Numbered from the stretch's first letter, positions 34,390 to 42,795 are shown. The stretch: 49,385 nucleotides of DNA from Candidatus Zymogenaceae bacterium (GCA_016931225.1 JAFGFE010000037.1:1-49385), one strand, 5' to 3'. Numbers and translations are program-made. The notes: generated by a model not told the origin, from the letters alone.

Positions 34390-36123
34390 CTAACTGGCGG
34401 CGGCCCTCTTTCGGGCGTTCAGGTCCTTGAGGGCGGTCTGGATCATTTCGTCGGCGGTTTTTCTTCCTTCAAGGGGGGCGACCCCGACGCTGAGCGATAC
34501 TTCTTTCAGATTCTTGTCTATCCGACTCACGATTCGACCGGCAATGGATTCGGCGTCTTCGATCTGTGTATGGGGAAGGATGAGGGCGAAATCGTCGGAG
34601 CCGTATCGAAAGGCGGTGTCCATATCCTCGCGAATGGACTTCTTGATGAGCTTTCCGAGCTCCGCCAGCATTCGGTCCCCCTTGAGATTACCGTTGGTTT
34701 CGTTGTATTCGGCCAGGTTGTCGATATGATAGATGACAAGGGACAACGGAGTCGATGAACGAAGGGCCCGCTTGACCTCGTCCTGCATTTTCTCCGCGAA
34801 ATGCACTTGGTTAAAAAGCCCCGTGACGATGTCGGTTATCGAGAGTATCCGCATCTGTTCATCGATCGCCTTCCTGTCGCTGATATCCCGGGCGATTCCC
34901 TGTCCTCCGGTGAAAACGCCGCTTCGGAATATCGGTGATGAGTTGATCTCCAGCGAGACCTCTCTTCCGTCCTTTTTAACGGCCTCAATCTCCATTCCCT
35001 CCACATCATTTCCCGACTCGATTCTTTCCAGCATCGCCGAAATCTGGCCCTTTGTCGACGGGGTAAAAAGAGAGTGGAGTGGCTTGCCGATAAGCTCGTT
35101 TGGAGTGAAACCGGTGATGCGAAAAACGGCCGGGGAAATATAGGTGAAGATCCCCGCATCGTCGAATTCATATATCACATCAAAACTTCGTTCTGCGATA
35201 CCGCGAAACCGCTCCTCGTTTTCCAAGATACGCCGCTCCGCCTCGAACCGATCCGTGATGTCCCTGAACCGCCAGACACGGCCGGAGAATTTTCCGTTTC
35301 TGGTCAACGGGTGGGTATATCTTTCCAGGGTGCGGCCGTCTTTAAGCTTGAGCAGGTCCTGGGATTCATCGTTGGTGTGATACAGCTCCTTGATGGTGGA
35401 AAGAAATACCTTCGGTTCCTCCAGCATCCCCAGAAAATGCTCCAGGAGCAGTTCGTCGTTTTTTTTCAGAGACAGGTCCTTGGGAATCTGCCACAGGCTG
35501 ATGAACCGCTCGTTGGAGTGGGTCACTTCGCCGTTTTCACCGACGACGAAGATGCCGTCTCCGATGGATTCGATGGTGGCCTTGAACAGTTGCTCGTTTT
35601 CCTTCAGGGCCGCCTCATACCGCTTCCGCTCATTGATCTCGGTCTTGAGCTGTTCGTTGAGCTTTGTCAGTTCATGCGTCCGCTCCTTTACCCGCTCTTC
35701 CATCTCATCATAGGCGTTTTTCAATTCATTGCGGACTTTTTTTCGCTCCATGGCGTACCGGATGGCGCGAACCAGAATGGCCGGGCGCATCTCCACCTTG
35801 AACAGGTAGTCCTGAGCTCCCTCGGTAACGGCGCGAACCGCAATATTCTCGTCTTCTACCGAACTCAGAACGATAACGGGGAGTTCCGGCGTAACTCCCT
35901 TGATGCGAAGGAATGTATCGATCCCCTCGCTGTCGGGGAGGGTCAAATCCAGGATAATCAGGTCGATATCGTGCTTGGCAAGCAGATCGATGCCCTTCAT
36001 CAAATGGTCGGCGTGCAGTACAGAAAATTTCGTCCCGGCGGTATCATGGAGCATATCCTTGATTAACCGGGCGTAGCCGGGGTCATCCTCGACTATTAGA
36101 GTTGAGATGGTGTTTGTGGTCAT
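34390..36123 (-). CDS. Receiver-PAS-PAS protein with degenerate GGDEF domain
   Basis: A 577-residue response-regulator-like protein. The receiver (1-120) has phosphoacceptor Asp59 in IILDLTLPDSEG and a VEDD acidic pocket. A coiled coil (about 135-190) precedes two PAS domains (195-320 and 325-440), then a GGDEF-fold domain whose signature is GSDDF (508-512) instead of GGDEF. It also has GNLKGD where GHLAGD is usual and lacks the terminal ADxAMY block, so diguanylate cyclase activity is doubtful and a c-di-GMP- or protein-binding role is possible. ATG 36123 was chosen because the receiver begins there. It is a tandem paralog of the 36258-37610 gene, 134 nt away. Confidence 0.9.
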   Translation of the reverse strand: MTTNTISTLIVEDDPGYARLIKDMLHDTAGTKFSVLHADHLMKGIDLLAKHDIDLIILDLTLPDSEGIDTFLRIKGVTPELPVIVLSSVEDENIAVRAVTEGAQDYLFKVEMRPAILVRAIRYAMERKKVRNELKNAYDEMEERVKERTHELTKLNEQLKTEINERKRYEAALKENEQLFKATIESIGDGIFVVGENGEVTHSNERFISLWQIPKDLSLKKNDELLLEHFLGMLEEPKVFLSTIKELYHTNDESQDLLKLKDGRTLERYTHPLTRNGKFSGRVWRFRDITDRFEAERRILENEERFRGIAERSFDVIYEFDDAGIFTYISPAVFRITGFTPNELIGKPLHSLFTPSTKGQISAMLERIESGNDVEGMEIEAVKKDGREVSLEINSSPIFRSGVFTGGQGIARDISDRKAIDEQMRILSITDIVTGLFNQVHFAEKMQDEVKRALRSSTPLSLVIYHIDNLAEYNETNGNLKGDRMLAELGKLIKKSIREDMDTAFRYGSDDFALILPHTQIEDAESIAGRIVSRIDKNLKEVSLSVGVAPLEGRKTADEMIQTALKDLNARKRAAAS

Positions 36124-36257
36124 GGGCTTTCTCTCGGAATATATCGTAAGCGGCCAAAACGTCGGTTTTTCTTCACAGACAACCTCTGAGGATGTTAAAG
36201 GCGGCACGCATGAGAGATGTTTTCAATGATGAGTAAACGTACCGATACCTGTTGGTT

Positions 36258-37610
36258 TTATTTTTTCGCCTCTTTTTGCGAATACATCGCCCGATCCGCC
36301 GCGTTTATCATGGAGGTTATATTTGCGTGATCTTCAAAGGAGGCGATACCCAGGCTGATATCTATGTCGTTCGGGAGCGAACGGATGGAGCCCCGTATAC
36401 GTTTTGCCACTGCGGCGGCGTCGGTCTTTTTCGCCGATGGAAGGATAATGGCGAATTCATCCCCTCCGTATCTGAACGCGGTGTCTACATCCTTTCGGAT
36501 TGAGTTGGCGGTGATTTCTCCCACATGTTTCAATATCTCGTCGCCGGCAAGGTGGCCGTTTTTGTCATTGAATTTTTTGAAATTGTCCAGATCGAAGACC
36601 ATCAAACACAGTGGATACGACATTCTTTTCGCCCGGCTGGCCTCCTCGTTGATTTTTGTATAGAAATAACGCTGGTTGTACAAATTGGTGAGGCTGTCGG
36701 TAATGGAGAGTCTCCACAGCTCCTCTTCCATCTTCTTTCGCTCGGTTATATCTCTTGCGATCCCCTGCCCGCCGAGGACCTTTCCTTCCCGGAGTATGGG
36801 AGATGCGTTTATCTCTATGAATCCCGGGGCGCCGTCCTTTTTTTTGATTCCGCACTGGACTCCTTCGATGTAGGACCCTCCGAGAAGCGTATCAATTGCC
36901 TGGGAAACACGACTCTTGTCCTCTTCGGAGATGAAGGTCTCGAGTGGGATGTTGATGATCTCATCCGGCGTATAGTCGAAGATGCGCTTCACGGCGGGGG
37001 ATGTATAGAGGAATTGACGCTCGCTGCCGATCTCGAAGATCATGTCGAAGCTTCTTTCCGCGATGCCGCGAAACCGCTCTTCGCTCTCGGCCAGTGACTC
37101 CAGGGCCCGTATGCGCTCCTCCACCTCGTTTTGTAGTCTGTTGTTGACGTCTTCCAGTTCCTTCGTGCGTTCCTTGACCCGGAGCTCCAGTTGATCCCGG
37201 GCCTGCTCGAGTTCCTCCTGAACCCGCTTTCTCTCCACCGCGTAACGCAGGGATCGAATTAAAATATCCCCTTTCACCTCCATTTTAAACAGGTAATCCT
37301 GGGCGCCGTCCTTGACCGCTTCCACGGCGGTTTTCTCGTCTTCTATAGAGGTGAGAATGACTATGGGGAGTTCCGGATATTTTTCCTTGAGACGGGTAAA
37401 CGTATCGATGCCCTCGTTATCGGGGAGAATCAGGTCCAGGAGAACGACATCGACCTTTTCCCGATCGAGATACTCGCATCCTTCTCCCAGGGTCTGGGCC
37501 TGAGCTATATCGAAGACGGAGTTGTTTGGCTCGGACAGCATCTGGACGACGAGGTCACGAAAGCCGGGATCGTCTTCGATCAGCAGCATGGATAACGGTT
37601 CGTTTTTCAT
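36258..37610 (-). CDS. Receiver-PAS-GGDEF diguanylate cyclase
   Basis: A 450-residue response regulator predicted to make c-di-GMP. The receiver (1-125) has Asp59 in VVLLDLILPDNEG. A coiled coil (130-170) precedes one PAS (about 175-295, with LGGQGIARDITERKK at its end), then a GGDEF domain with intact FRYGGDEF (GGDEF 382-386), GHLAGDEIL and ADRAMY. The usual inhibitory RxxD site before the signature reads KDVD, so product inhibition may be absent. No cognate kinase is adjacent; hybrid kinases in the window are candidates (inference). The start codon has no clear ribosome binding site. The upstream region has clustered inverted repeats. Confidence 0.93.
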   Translation of the reverse strand: MKNEPLSMLLIEDDPGFRDLVVQMLSEPNNSVFDIAQAQTLGEGCEYLDREKVDVVLLDLILPDNEGIDTFTRLKEKYPELPIVILTSIEDEKTAVEAVKDGAQDYLFKMEVKGDILIRSLRYAVERKRVQEELEQARDQLELRVKERTKELEDVNNRLQNEVEERIRALESLAESEERFRGIAERSFDMIFEIGSERQFLYTSPAVKRIFDYTPDEIINIPLETFISEEDKSRVSQAIDTLLGGSYIEGVQCGIKKKDGAPGFIEINASPILREGKVLGGQGIARDITERKKMEEELWRLSITDSLTNLYNQRYFYTKINEEASRAKRMSYPLCLMVFDLDNFKKFNDKNGHLAGDEILKHVGEITANSIRKDVDTAFRYGGDEFAIILPSAKKTDAAAVAKRIRGSIRSLPNDIDISLGIASFEDHANITSMINAADRAMYSQKEAKK

Positions 37611-37643
37611 CGATAACGATAAAAATAGTAGTACTTTTTTTAT

Positions 37644-37730
37644 TTATCCGCTTAAAATATTTATATTATCCATATATATAAATTATTCGGGGTGACACAA
37701 AAACAGTGTGTCATAACAATAAGCGGATAA
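37644..37730. repeat. 11-bp inverted repeat with 65-nt centre
   Basis: TTATCCGCTTA (37644-37654) and TAAGCGGATAA (37720-37730) are perfect inverted arms enclosing an AT-rich core and the first TGACAC/GTGTCA pair. They lie 35-120 nt upstream of the receiver-PAS-GGDEF start. Confidence 0.7.
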
Positions 37731-37787
37731 AAGAACCCTTTTCTTTTTTTGTTTTGTGATATGTGTCACACTCGGGATGTATGACAC
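37693..37787. promoter_or_regulatory. Cluster of four TGACAC half-sites
   Basis: TGACAC (37693-37698) with GTGTCA (37708-37713), then GTGTCA (37763-37768) with TGACAC (37782-37787). Two dyads of the same 6-mer, in opposite orientations, within 95 nt suggest binding sites for one dimeric regulator controlling the diguanylate cyclase at 36258-37610. Confidence 0.45.
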
Positions 37788-37961
37788 TCTGAGTGAATAA
37801 CCGGCGTGGGCGGCGTGAAGCGTGAATCCAAGGTGTTTGATGCAGAGCAAGGAATATTCTTAAAAAAGTTGAAAAGCCGGGTTAGGTAATAAATTATCTT
37901 GAGCCTTTTATATAATACCCATGATATAAATTTTTGTCAAATACTTTCTGTGAATAATTGA

Positions 37962-37994
37962 AGACTAAAATATTTAAATTTAATATTATAGTCT
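37962..37994. repeat. AT-rich 33-nt palindrome
   Basis: Arms of 13 nt (AGACTAAAATATT and AATATTATAGTCT, one mismatch) with a 7-nt AT centre. It lies about 190 nt downstream of the PAS-GGDEF stop codon. It could be a weak hairpin or binding site; no T-run follows. Confidence 0.5.
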
Positions 37995-38180
37995 AAATAA
38001 AACAGCTGTACACTATTATGTAGCCTGGTCCATTCTCCGGTCGACTTCCCCGGTTGGATCGCTTAAGTATGTCCACTTCGTACAATTTCAGGCCGTACAT
38101 TTGTGGAATAGTTCGGTGAGTGATCGCCTTCTGATGAAGCGGACACAATCGAGAATGCTCGCGATATGGGACGGGTGGTG

Positions 38181-39806
38181 TTATAGGAGGGATTTTTGCC
38201 TTTGGGCGGTCTTGTAGGCGTACATGGCCGTATCGGCCCGTTCGATGAACACGTCGGTGGTGTCGCCCGGTTTCCACTGGGAGACGCCGAAGCTGACGCC
38301 GATATCGGGAATCGTCTGGACCACCTGGCTCTGGATACGCCGGGCCACGGTGTGGGCCTGAGACTCGTTCGCGTCGGTAAGGATCACGGCGAATTCATCT
38401 CCGCCGTACCGAAACGCCGCATCCACCTCCTCCCGGATACAGGCGGCGGTAATTTCCCCCACCGTTTTGAGGACGACGTCACCGGCGAGGTGGCCGTGGA
38501 TGTCGTTATACTGCTTGAATCGATCAAGGTCGAAGACGATCAGGGAGAGGTTCTGTTCCAGCCGTGTCGCCCGGACGGTATGGGTATTGATGATGCTGAA
38601 AAAACTGCGTTGATTGTAGAGTCCGGTAAGGCTGTCGGTGGTGGAAAGCCGAATGAGTTCGTCCTCCATCTTTTTTCGCTCGGTAATGTCGCGGATGGTA
38701 TGGACCGATCCGCGGATTTCACCCCAGGCGTCCAGGATGGGGGCGGTGCTTATCAGCAGGTGAGCGCCGCCTCTGGCCGGCTCTGTCATCTCAATACATG
38801 CAGGTTTTTTTGTCCTGATGGTCTTGATGTGAGGGCAGTCGGGACAGGGATCGGACCTGTGGTGAATCACTTCAAAACAGCGGATGCCGATGAGTTCACG
38901 AGGTTCTTTATGAAATGCGTCGGCGAACGCCCGATTGACCTTGACGATGCGAAACTCGCGATCGTGGATGGATACGAGATCGGTAATGGAATCGAAGGTG
39001 ATACGCCACTCGTCGGACGCCTGCTTGAGTACGTCCTCCCACTGGCGGCGCATGGTGATGTCCTCGATGAAGCCGGTCAGCTTCGGGGAGCCGCCTTTTT
39101 CATCCCGGATCGGAAACACGCGATGAGACACCCAGCGAACGGCGCCCTTTTTTTGTATGATACGGTACTGGAGCGCCAGGGAGGCCCCCACGTTTTCCTT
39201 GAAGGTCCTGACGATATCATCCCGGTCGTCCGGGTGGATGACGCTGAACCAGAGCCCCGGCTCCCGATAGAGGCTCAGGTGGTCGTAGCCGTAGATTCGC
39301 TCGAAGGCGGGGCTTACGTAGATGAATTTCTCCTCGGCGGGGGCGTAAATCCAAAGGAAGATCGGCATGGCGTCCAGGGCCTCCCGTATCAACCTGTCCC
39401 AATTCTCCGGCAGCTCCGGAGTTTCGTAATCGATGGCTGTGGCGCGGGCGATAAGGCGGACATACTCGGTGTTTGATTTTCCGGAGAAGAGGTCCGCACT
39501 GACCGACATGGTGTGGGCGACCGTATTCCTGTCGAGGAGTGTGAGGGTTCCCTCGGAGACGGATGCGTGAGAGAGATTGTCCAGGAGGGGGGAGAGGGAG
39601 GTCGCCCCGCCCATTATCAGGTCCGACAAGGGAACGAGGAGCAGCTCGTCGTCGGTATATCCCAACAGCCGTGCGGCGGCCTGGTTGACCTGTATGATAA
39701 CTGCGTCCGGGTATAAGAGGATGAATACGGGATCTGATATACGCTGAAGCAGGGTGTCGTCTGATATTCCGGGCGCTACAGCCTGGAAAAGAGGGGCGTC
39801 CTTCAT
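38181..39806 (-). CDS. PAS-PAS-PAS-GGDEF diguanylate cyclase
   Basis: A 541-residue protein without receiver or membrane segment. PAS-like domains lie at about 17-115, 135-260 and 265-395, followed by a GGDEF domain with intact FRYGGDEF (GGDEF 468-472), FDLDRFKQYND, GHLAGD and ADTAMY, so c-di-GMP synthesis is expected. No canonical RxxD I-site is present (it reads EEVD). The third PAS contains C310-x10-C321-x2-C324 (CFEV...PCPDC), the same spacing as in the kinase at 1-2634, perhaps for metal or redox sensing (inference). The ribosome binding site is weak. A well-formed -10 lies upstream. Confidence 0.92.
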   Translation of the reverse strand: MKDAPLFQAVAPGISDDTLLQRISDPVFILLYPDAVIIQVNQAAARLLGYTDDELLLVPLSDLIMGGATSLSPLLDNLSHASVSEGTLTLLDRNTVAHTMSVSADLFSGKSNTEYVRLIARATAIDYETPELPENWDRLIREALDAMPIFLWIYAPAEEKFIYVSPAFERIYGYDHLSLYREPGLWFSVIHPDDRDDIVRTFKENVGASLALQYRIIQKKGAVRWVSHRVFPIRDEKGGSPKLTGFIEDITMRRQWEDVLKQASDEWRITFDSITDLVSIHDREFRIVKVNRAFADAFHKEPRELIGIRCFEVIHHRSDPCPDCPHIKTIRTKKPACIEMTEPARGGAHLLISTAPILDAWGEIRGSVHTIRDITERKKMEDELIRLSTTDSLTGLYNQRSFFSIINTHTVRATRLEQNLSLIVFDLDRFKQYNDIHGHLAGDVVLKTVGEITAACIREEVDAAFRYGGDEFAVILTDANESQAHTVARRIQSQVVQTIPDIGVSFGVSQWKPGDTTDVFIERADTAMYAYKTAQRQKSLL

Positions 39807-39840
39807 GTGACCGGGGATAAAAAGATAAAAAAGTATCGTC

Positions 39841-39858
39841 TTCCCGATCGGTCGGGAA
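39841..39858. promoter_or_regulatory. Hairpin in the leader of the PAS-GGDEF gene
   Basis: TTCCCGA-TCGG-TCGGGAA is a perfect 7-bp stem with a 4-nt loop, lying 35 nt before the start codon and downstream of the predicted start site. It could affect translation or mRNA stability. Confidence 0.4.
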
Positions 39859-39873
39859 TACTCAAGCTTTCAT

Positions 39874-39921
39874 ATTATACCTTTTCGAGGAATAGAAAAG
39901 TGTGATGAAGATTACACTTTT
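39874..39921 (-). promoter_or_regulatory. Promoter -10 with upstream palindrome
   Basis: On the minus strand a consensus TATAAT (39879-39874) has no good -35. Instead a perfect inverted repeat AAAAGTGT-N10-ACACTTTT (39896-39921) covers that position, as at activator-dependent promoters. Confidence 0.45.
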
Positions 39922-40068
39922 ACATCTCGTGATAAAACTCGAAGGCGGGTATCGGTAGTGTATTTCTGTTCGGCCCGACGACCTCGTCCGAGTATCCGGT
40001 GAAACAACATCCGACGGTGTCCGGTTCGCACATCGGATCCATGAATCCCGACAACGATCCCCCCGGTG

Positions 40069-40896
40069 TCAACTCAGGTCCGCCACCCGATCGACCCGAC
40101 TCAACAGACGTGTGACCATCGAGTCCAAATCCTCGGTAACAAGGCTGATCGCCCCCTCGGGACATGCCGTCACGCATCGGGCGCATCCCTTGCAGTCATT
40201 TCCCACCACGGCCACCCCGTCCTCGATCCGCATCTCGGCGGCAAAGCAGATTTCCGCGCATATCCCGCAGCCGGTACAGAGCTCCGTATCGACCGTGATC
40301 GATACCCCCGGCAGCTTTTTGTAGGCCTTGTTCAGGTTCGGTCCCCGCCGGGTCATGTGGGTACGGTAGAGGCAGCAGCAGTCGTCGCACAGGCAGATGA
40401 ACATGAGTCGATTGAAGGGAACGGTATGAAACGCCACGGGGTCTATCCAGACGTGGGCGACGCTGGCCACAAGGCCCGCCTCTCCGGCCCGGGCGACATG
40501 CCGGACGGCCTCATCCGTCGTAACGAAGCGCCCGTGGGAGGGATGCATGCGCCGGGTGGCTTTTCCCAGGGCGATGCAGCCGATGTCCACGGGGTGATTC
40601 GTGCAGCCTTGTTTTTGCCGGCAGATGCACTCGTCCAGGATGAAGATATCCGGAGTTCGTTCAAGAAGGGCCTTGACCACCTGAAAGGGGAGGGCCACGC
40701 TGTCCGGAGGATTGAGGCGAACGTCGATGGGCACCGCCGTCAGTTCATTCTGGGGATACCTGAAGAAGGGATTGATGATCCAGGAAAACGGGGGGATATC
40801 ACTCAGGCGTTTGGCGGCGATCATCAGCGGCCACGAGAGCTTGACCGACCACCTGACAAACCACTTGGGAGGCCCGTATCGAAGAAGTTTATCCAT
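40069..40896 (-). CDS. Cysteine-rich 4Fe-4S protein, paralog 1 (divergent copy)
   Basis: A 275-residue protein, third in transcription order of a tandem triplet. Features in order: a hydrophobic/aromatic N-terminus (WFVRWSVKLSWPLMIAA); the block C90-x-C92-R...C98-x-x-HP...C107; the dense cluster C168-x-C-x2-C173-C-C (CLCDDCCC); and two classical 4Fe-4S motifs, CTGCGICAEIC and CKGCARCVTACP. Function is not recognised. The ferredoxin motifs suggest electron transfer; the extra Cys block could bind another cluster or metal (inference). It is more divergent than its two siblings, and its first motif reads CICR rather than CTCR. The ribosome binding site AAAGGATAT precedes ATG 40896. Confidence 0.85.
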   Translation of the reverse strand: MDKLLRYGPPKWFVRWSVKLSWPLMIAAKRLSDIPPFSWIINPFFRYPQNELTAVPIDVRLNPPDSVALPFQVVKALLERTPDIFILDECICRQKQGCTNHPVDIGCIALGKATRRMHPSHGRFVTTDEAVRHVARAGEAGLVASVAHVWIDPVAFHTVPFNRLMFICLCDDCCCLYRTHMTRRGPNLNKAYKKLPGVSITVDTELCTGCGICAEICFAAEMRIEDGVAVVGNDCKGCARCVTACPEGAISLVTEDLDSMVTRLLSRVDRVADLS

Positions 40897-40948
40897 GGTT
40901 TATATCCTTTCGCATTCCCACCGGGGCTTCGGAAATCTTCTTATAGTA

Positions 40949-41773
40949 TCAGCGGTAATCGATGAGCTCCTCAATGCGCCCCATCAGCTCATGCACCGTC
41001 CGCTCCATATCGTCGATATGGATGCTCACGGCACTGTGGGGGCAGACGGTCACGCAGCGGCCGCATCCCTTGCACGTCTCTTCGTTCCGTATCACCCGAT
41101 TTCCTTCAAAGCTGAGCGCCTCCATGAAACACTCGTCGATGCACTCGCCGCAGCGGGAGCAGGCGTCATCATCGATATCGATCTGGAGCCCGTCGAGGCG
41201 CACCAGGGATCGGGCCGCATCAACAGGGAGGTACTTGCCGGAATTGAGAATAGTACAACAGCACCGGCAGCAGTGACAGATCGTCAGGAGCTTCCCCCGA
41301 TCCCGTACCCCCCAGATGAAATTATCGATCTTGACCCGGCCGATCATCGGGATCAGGCCGTCGGCCAGAGTGCGATCCAGGTGGGCGAGGGCTTCATCCA
41401 CCGTTGCATGCCGGGCGATGCGGGGGTCGATCTCCTTTGTTCCCTCACCCAGGAGTGTGCAGCCGTAGTCGATGGGGTGCTCGGTGCACGATCGATCGTC
41501 CCGGCAGGTGCATCGCTCGATGATGACCCGGTGACCGGAGCGGCGAATGAGCTCGGACGCAACCTCCCGGGGCAGAAAGCTGCTCTGTGTTCCTCCCAGG
41601 GTTTCATTGAGGGGAATGTATGAGACATTCAGATTCTTTTTTGAAAACAAGGGAAGGCTGAGGGCCGCCACCACTCCTCCGATGAGTGGAAGCCTGGTGG
41701 CCCGGGCGGAGAGCCAGGTGATCGGCCAGACGGCCGCAAGAACCGTCAGCCACCAGTGGGGTCTTCGAGACAT
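40949..41773 (-). CDS. Cysteine-rich 4Fe-4S protein, paralog 2
   Basis: A 274-residue protein of the same architecture and numbering as paralog 3. The N-terminal hydrophobic region (WWLTVLAAVWPITWL and LPLIGGVVAALSLPLF) may be membrane-associated. C88-x-C90-R...C96-x-x-HP...C105 (ERCTCRDDRSC), the cluster C166-x-CC-x-CCC (CHCCRCCC) and two 4Fe-4S motifs (CSRCGECIDEC, CKGCGRCVTVCP) follow, then a short helical tail. The spacing of all cysteines is conserved between paralogs 2 and 3. AGGAG precedes ATG 41773. Separated by 52 nt from paralog 1 and 78 nt from paralog 3, all on the minus strand, so a single operon is likely. Function unknown. Confidence 0.87.
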   Translation of the reverse strand: MSRRPHWWLTVLAAVWPITWLSARATRLPLIGGVVAALSLPLFSKKNLNVSYIPLNETLGGTQSSFLPREVASELIRRSGHRVIIERCTCRDDRSCTEHPIDYGCTLLGEGTKEIDPRIARHATVDEALAHLDRTLADGLIPMIGRVKIDNFIWGVRDRGKLLTICHCCRCCCTILNSGKYLPVDAARSLVRLDGLQIDIDDDACSRCGECIDECFMEALSFEGNRVIRNEETCKGCGRCVTVCPHSAVSIHIDDMERTVHELMGRIEELIDYR

Positions 41774-41851
41774 GTCCGGACTCCTGTTTGTGAAAAACTG
41801 GTGAAGGAACGTACCCCACGGTGCCGGGGTGTTTTGCTTATAAAATCCTTT

Positions 41852-42676
41852 CTATTCGTAATCGACGAATCGTCCGATACGTGCGAGTATGTCGTTGATG
41901 GTCTCCTCAATGTCGTCCACGGTCTCCCTGATCGCGCCGGTGGGACATGCCGTGACGCACATGCCGCACGCCTTGCACCGGACCAGATCCCGTATCAAGA
42001 CACCGCCTTCCAGAGAGAGGGCGCCCATGAAGCAGCTCTCGATACATTCGCCGCAGGCGATGCAGTCCTCCTGGGAGGTTTCGATCCTGAGCCCCGGGAG
42101 CGGCACCAGGGAGGCGTGGATCGCGTCCGGCAGGTATTTGCCGCTGGCGAGGATCGTGCAGCAGCAGGTGCAGCAGTAGCAGGTGGTTAGAAGCCGTCCC
42201 CGGTTTTTCACCCCGTAGAGGAGGTTGTCGATTGGGGCGCGGCCCACCAGGGGGATAAGTCCGCTCTCCAGGCATTTATCTACATGCTCCAGCGCCTCCT
42301 CCACTCCCACCTGCCGGGCGATGTTTTCATCGATCTCTGCGGCGCCATCCCCCATCAGGAGGCAGCCCAGCTCGATCGGATGCCTCAAACATCCCCGCTC
42401 CAGACGGCAGGTACAGTGGTGAATGATCGCCCGGTGTGAGGACCTGCGGATCAGCTCTTCTATGATTTTTCGCGGCAGGTGCGTTGAGCCGATCCCCTGG
42501 ATCTCATGGTGTATGGGCACGTAGGTGAGGTGCTGTTTTTTCGGCGAAAAAAGGAAGGAGGTGAAAAAAGCCAGGAGCTTTCCAAGCACCGGCACCCGAT
42601 AGAGGCGGCCGCCGATCCAGGTCAGGGGCCAGAAGAAGGCCACGACCTTCAGCCACCATTTCGGTCGTTTGCCCAT
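41852..42676 (-). CDS. Cysteine-rich 4Fe-4S protein, paralog 3
   Basis: A 274-residue protein, first of the triplet in transcription order. N-terminal hydrophobic stretch WWLKVVAFFWPLTWIGG. Cys88, 90, 96 and 105 form the HCTCR...HP-x-x-x-GC block (an analogous C-x-CR...C...P...C pattern occurs in other anaerobe ferredoxin-like proteins). Cys166-173 form CYCCTCCC, and two 4Fe-4S motifs lie at 205-215 and 234-244 (CIACGECIESC, CKACGMCVTACP). With 18 cysteines it could hold three or more clusters. The start is weak in ribosome binding site, but the N-terminus aligns with paralog 2. Electron carrier or cluster-assembly role is inferred only. Confidence 0.87.
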   Translation of the reverse strand: MGKRPKWWLKVVAFFWPLTWIGGRLYRVPVLGKLLAFFTSFLFSPKKQHLTYVPIHHEIQGIGSTHLPRKIIEELIRRSSHRAIIHHCTCRLERGCLRHPIELGCLLMGDGAAEIDENIARQVGVEEALEHVDKCLESGLIPLVGRAPIDNLLYGVKNRGRLLTTCYCCTCCCTILASGKYLPDAIHASLVPLPGLRIETSQEDCIACGECIESCFMGALSLEGGVLIRDLVRCKACGMCVTACPTGAIRETVDDIEETINDILARIGRFVDYE

Positions 42677-42795
42677 AGGAGATATCCGATCGATTTTCGG
42701 TAGGGGGACTGATTCATGCCAGAGAGTTCAATTGACAGGCAAGTATAGCACAGGTGGTGGAAAAAGGATAGGAAACAAACCTTTTCGAACAAAGA

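Larger units (their letters stand above)
37611..38180. other. 570-nt AT-rich intergenic region rich in inverted repeats
   Basis: It separates two minus-strand GGDEF genes and is far AT-richer than coding DNA. It holds the repeats listed separately (37644-37730, 37693-37787, 37962-37994). No ORF with a ribosome binding site is visible. Confidence 0.5.

Noticed and set aside
37611-40068. c-di-GMP riboswitch near the GGDEF genes
   Set aside because: No GEMM-type conserved segments were found upstream of any of the three genes.
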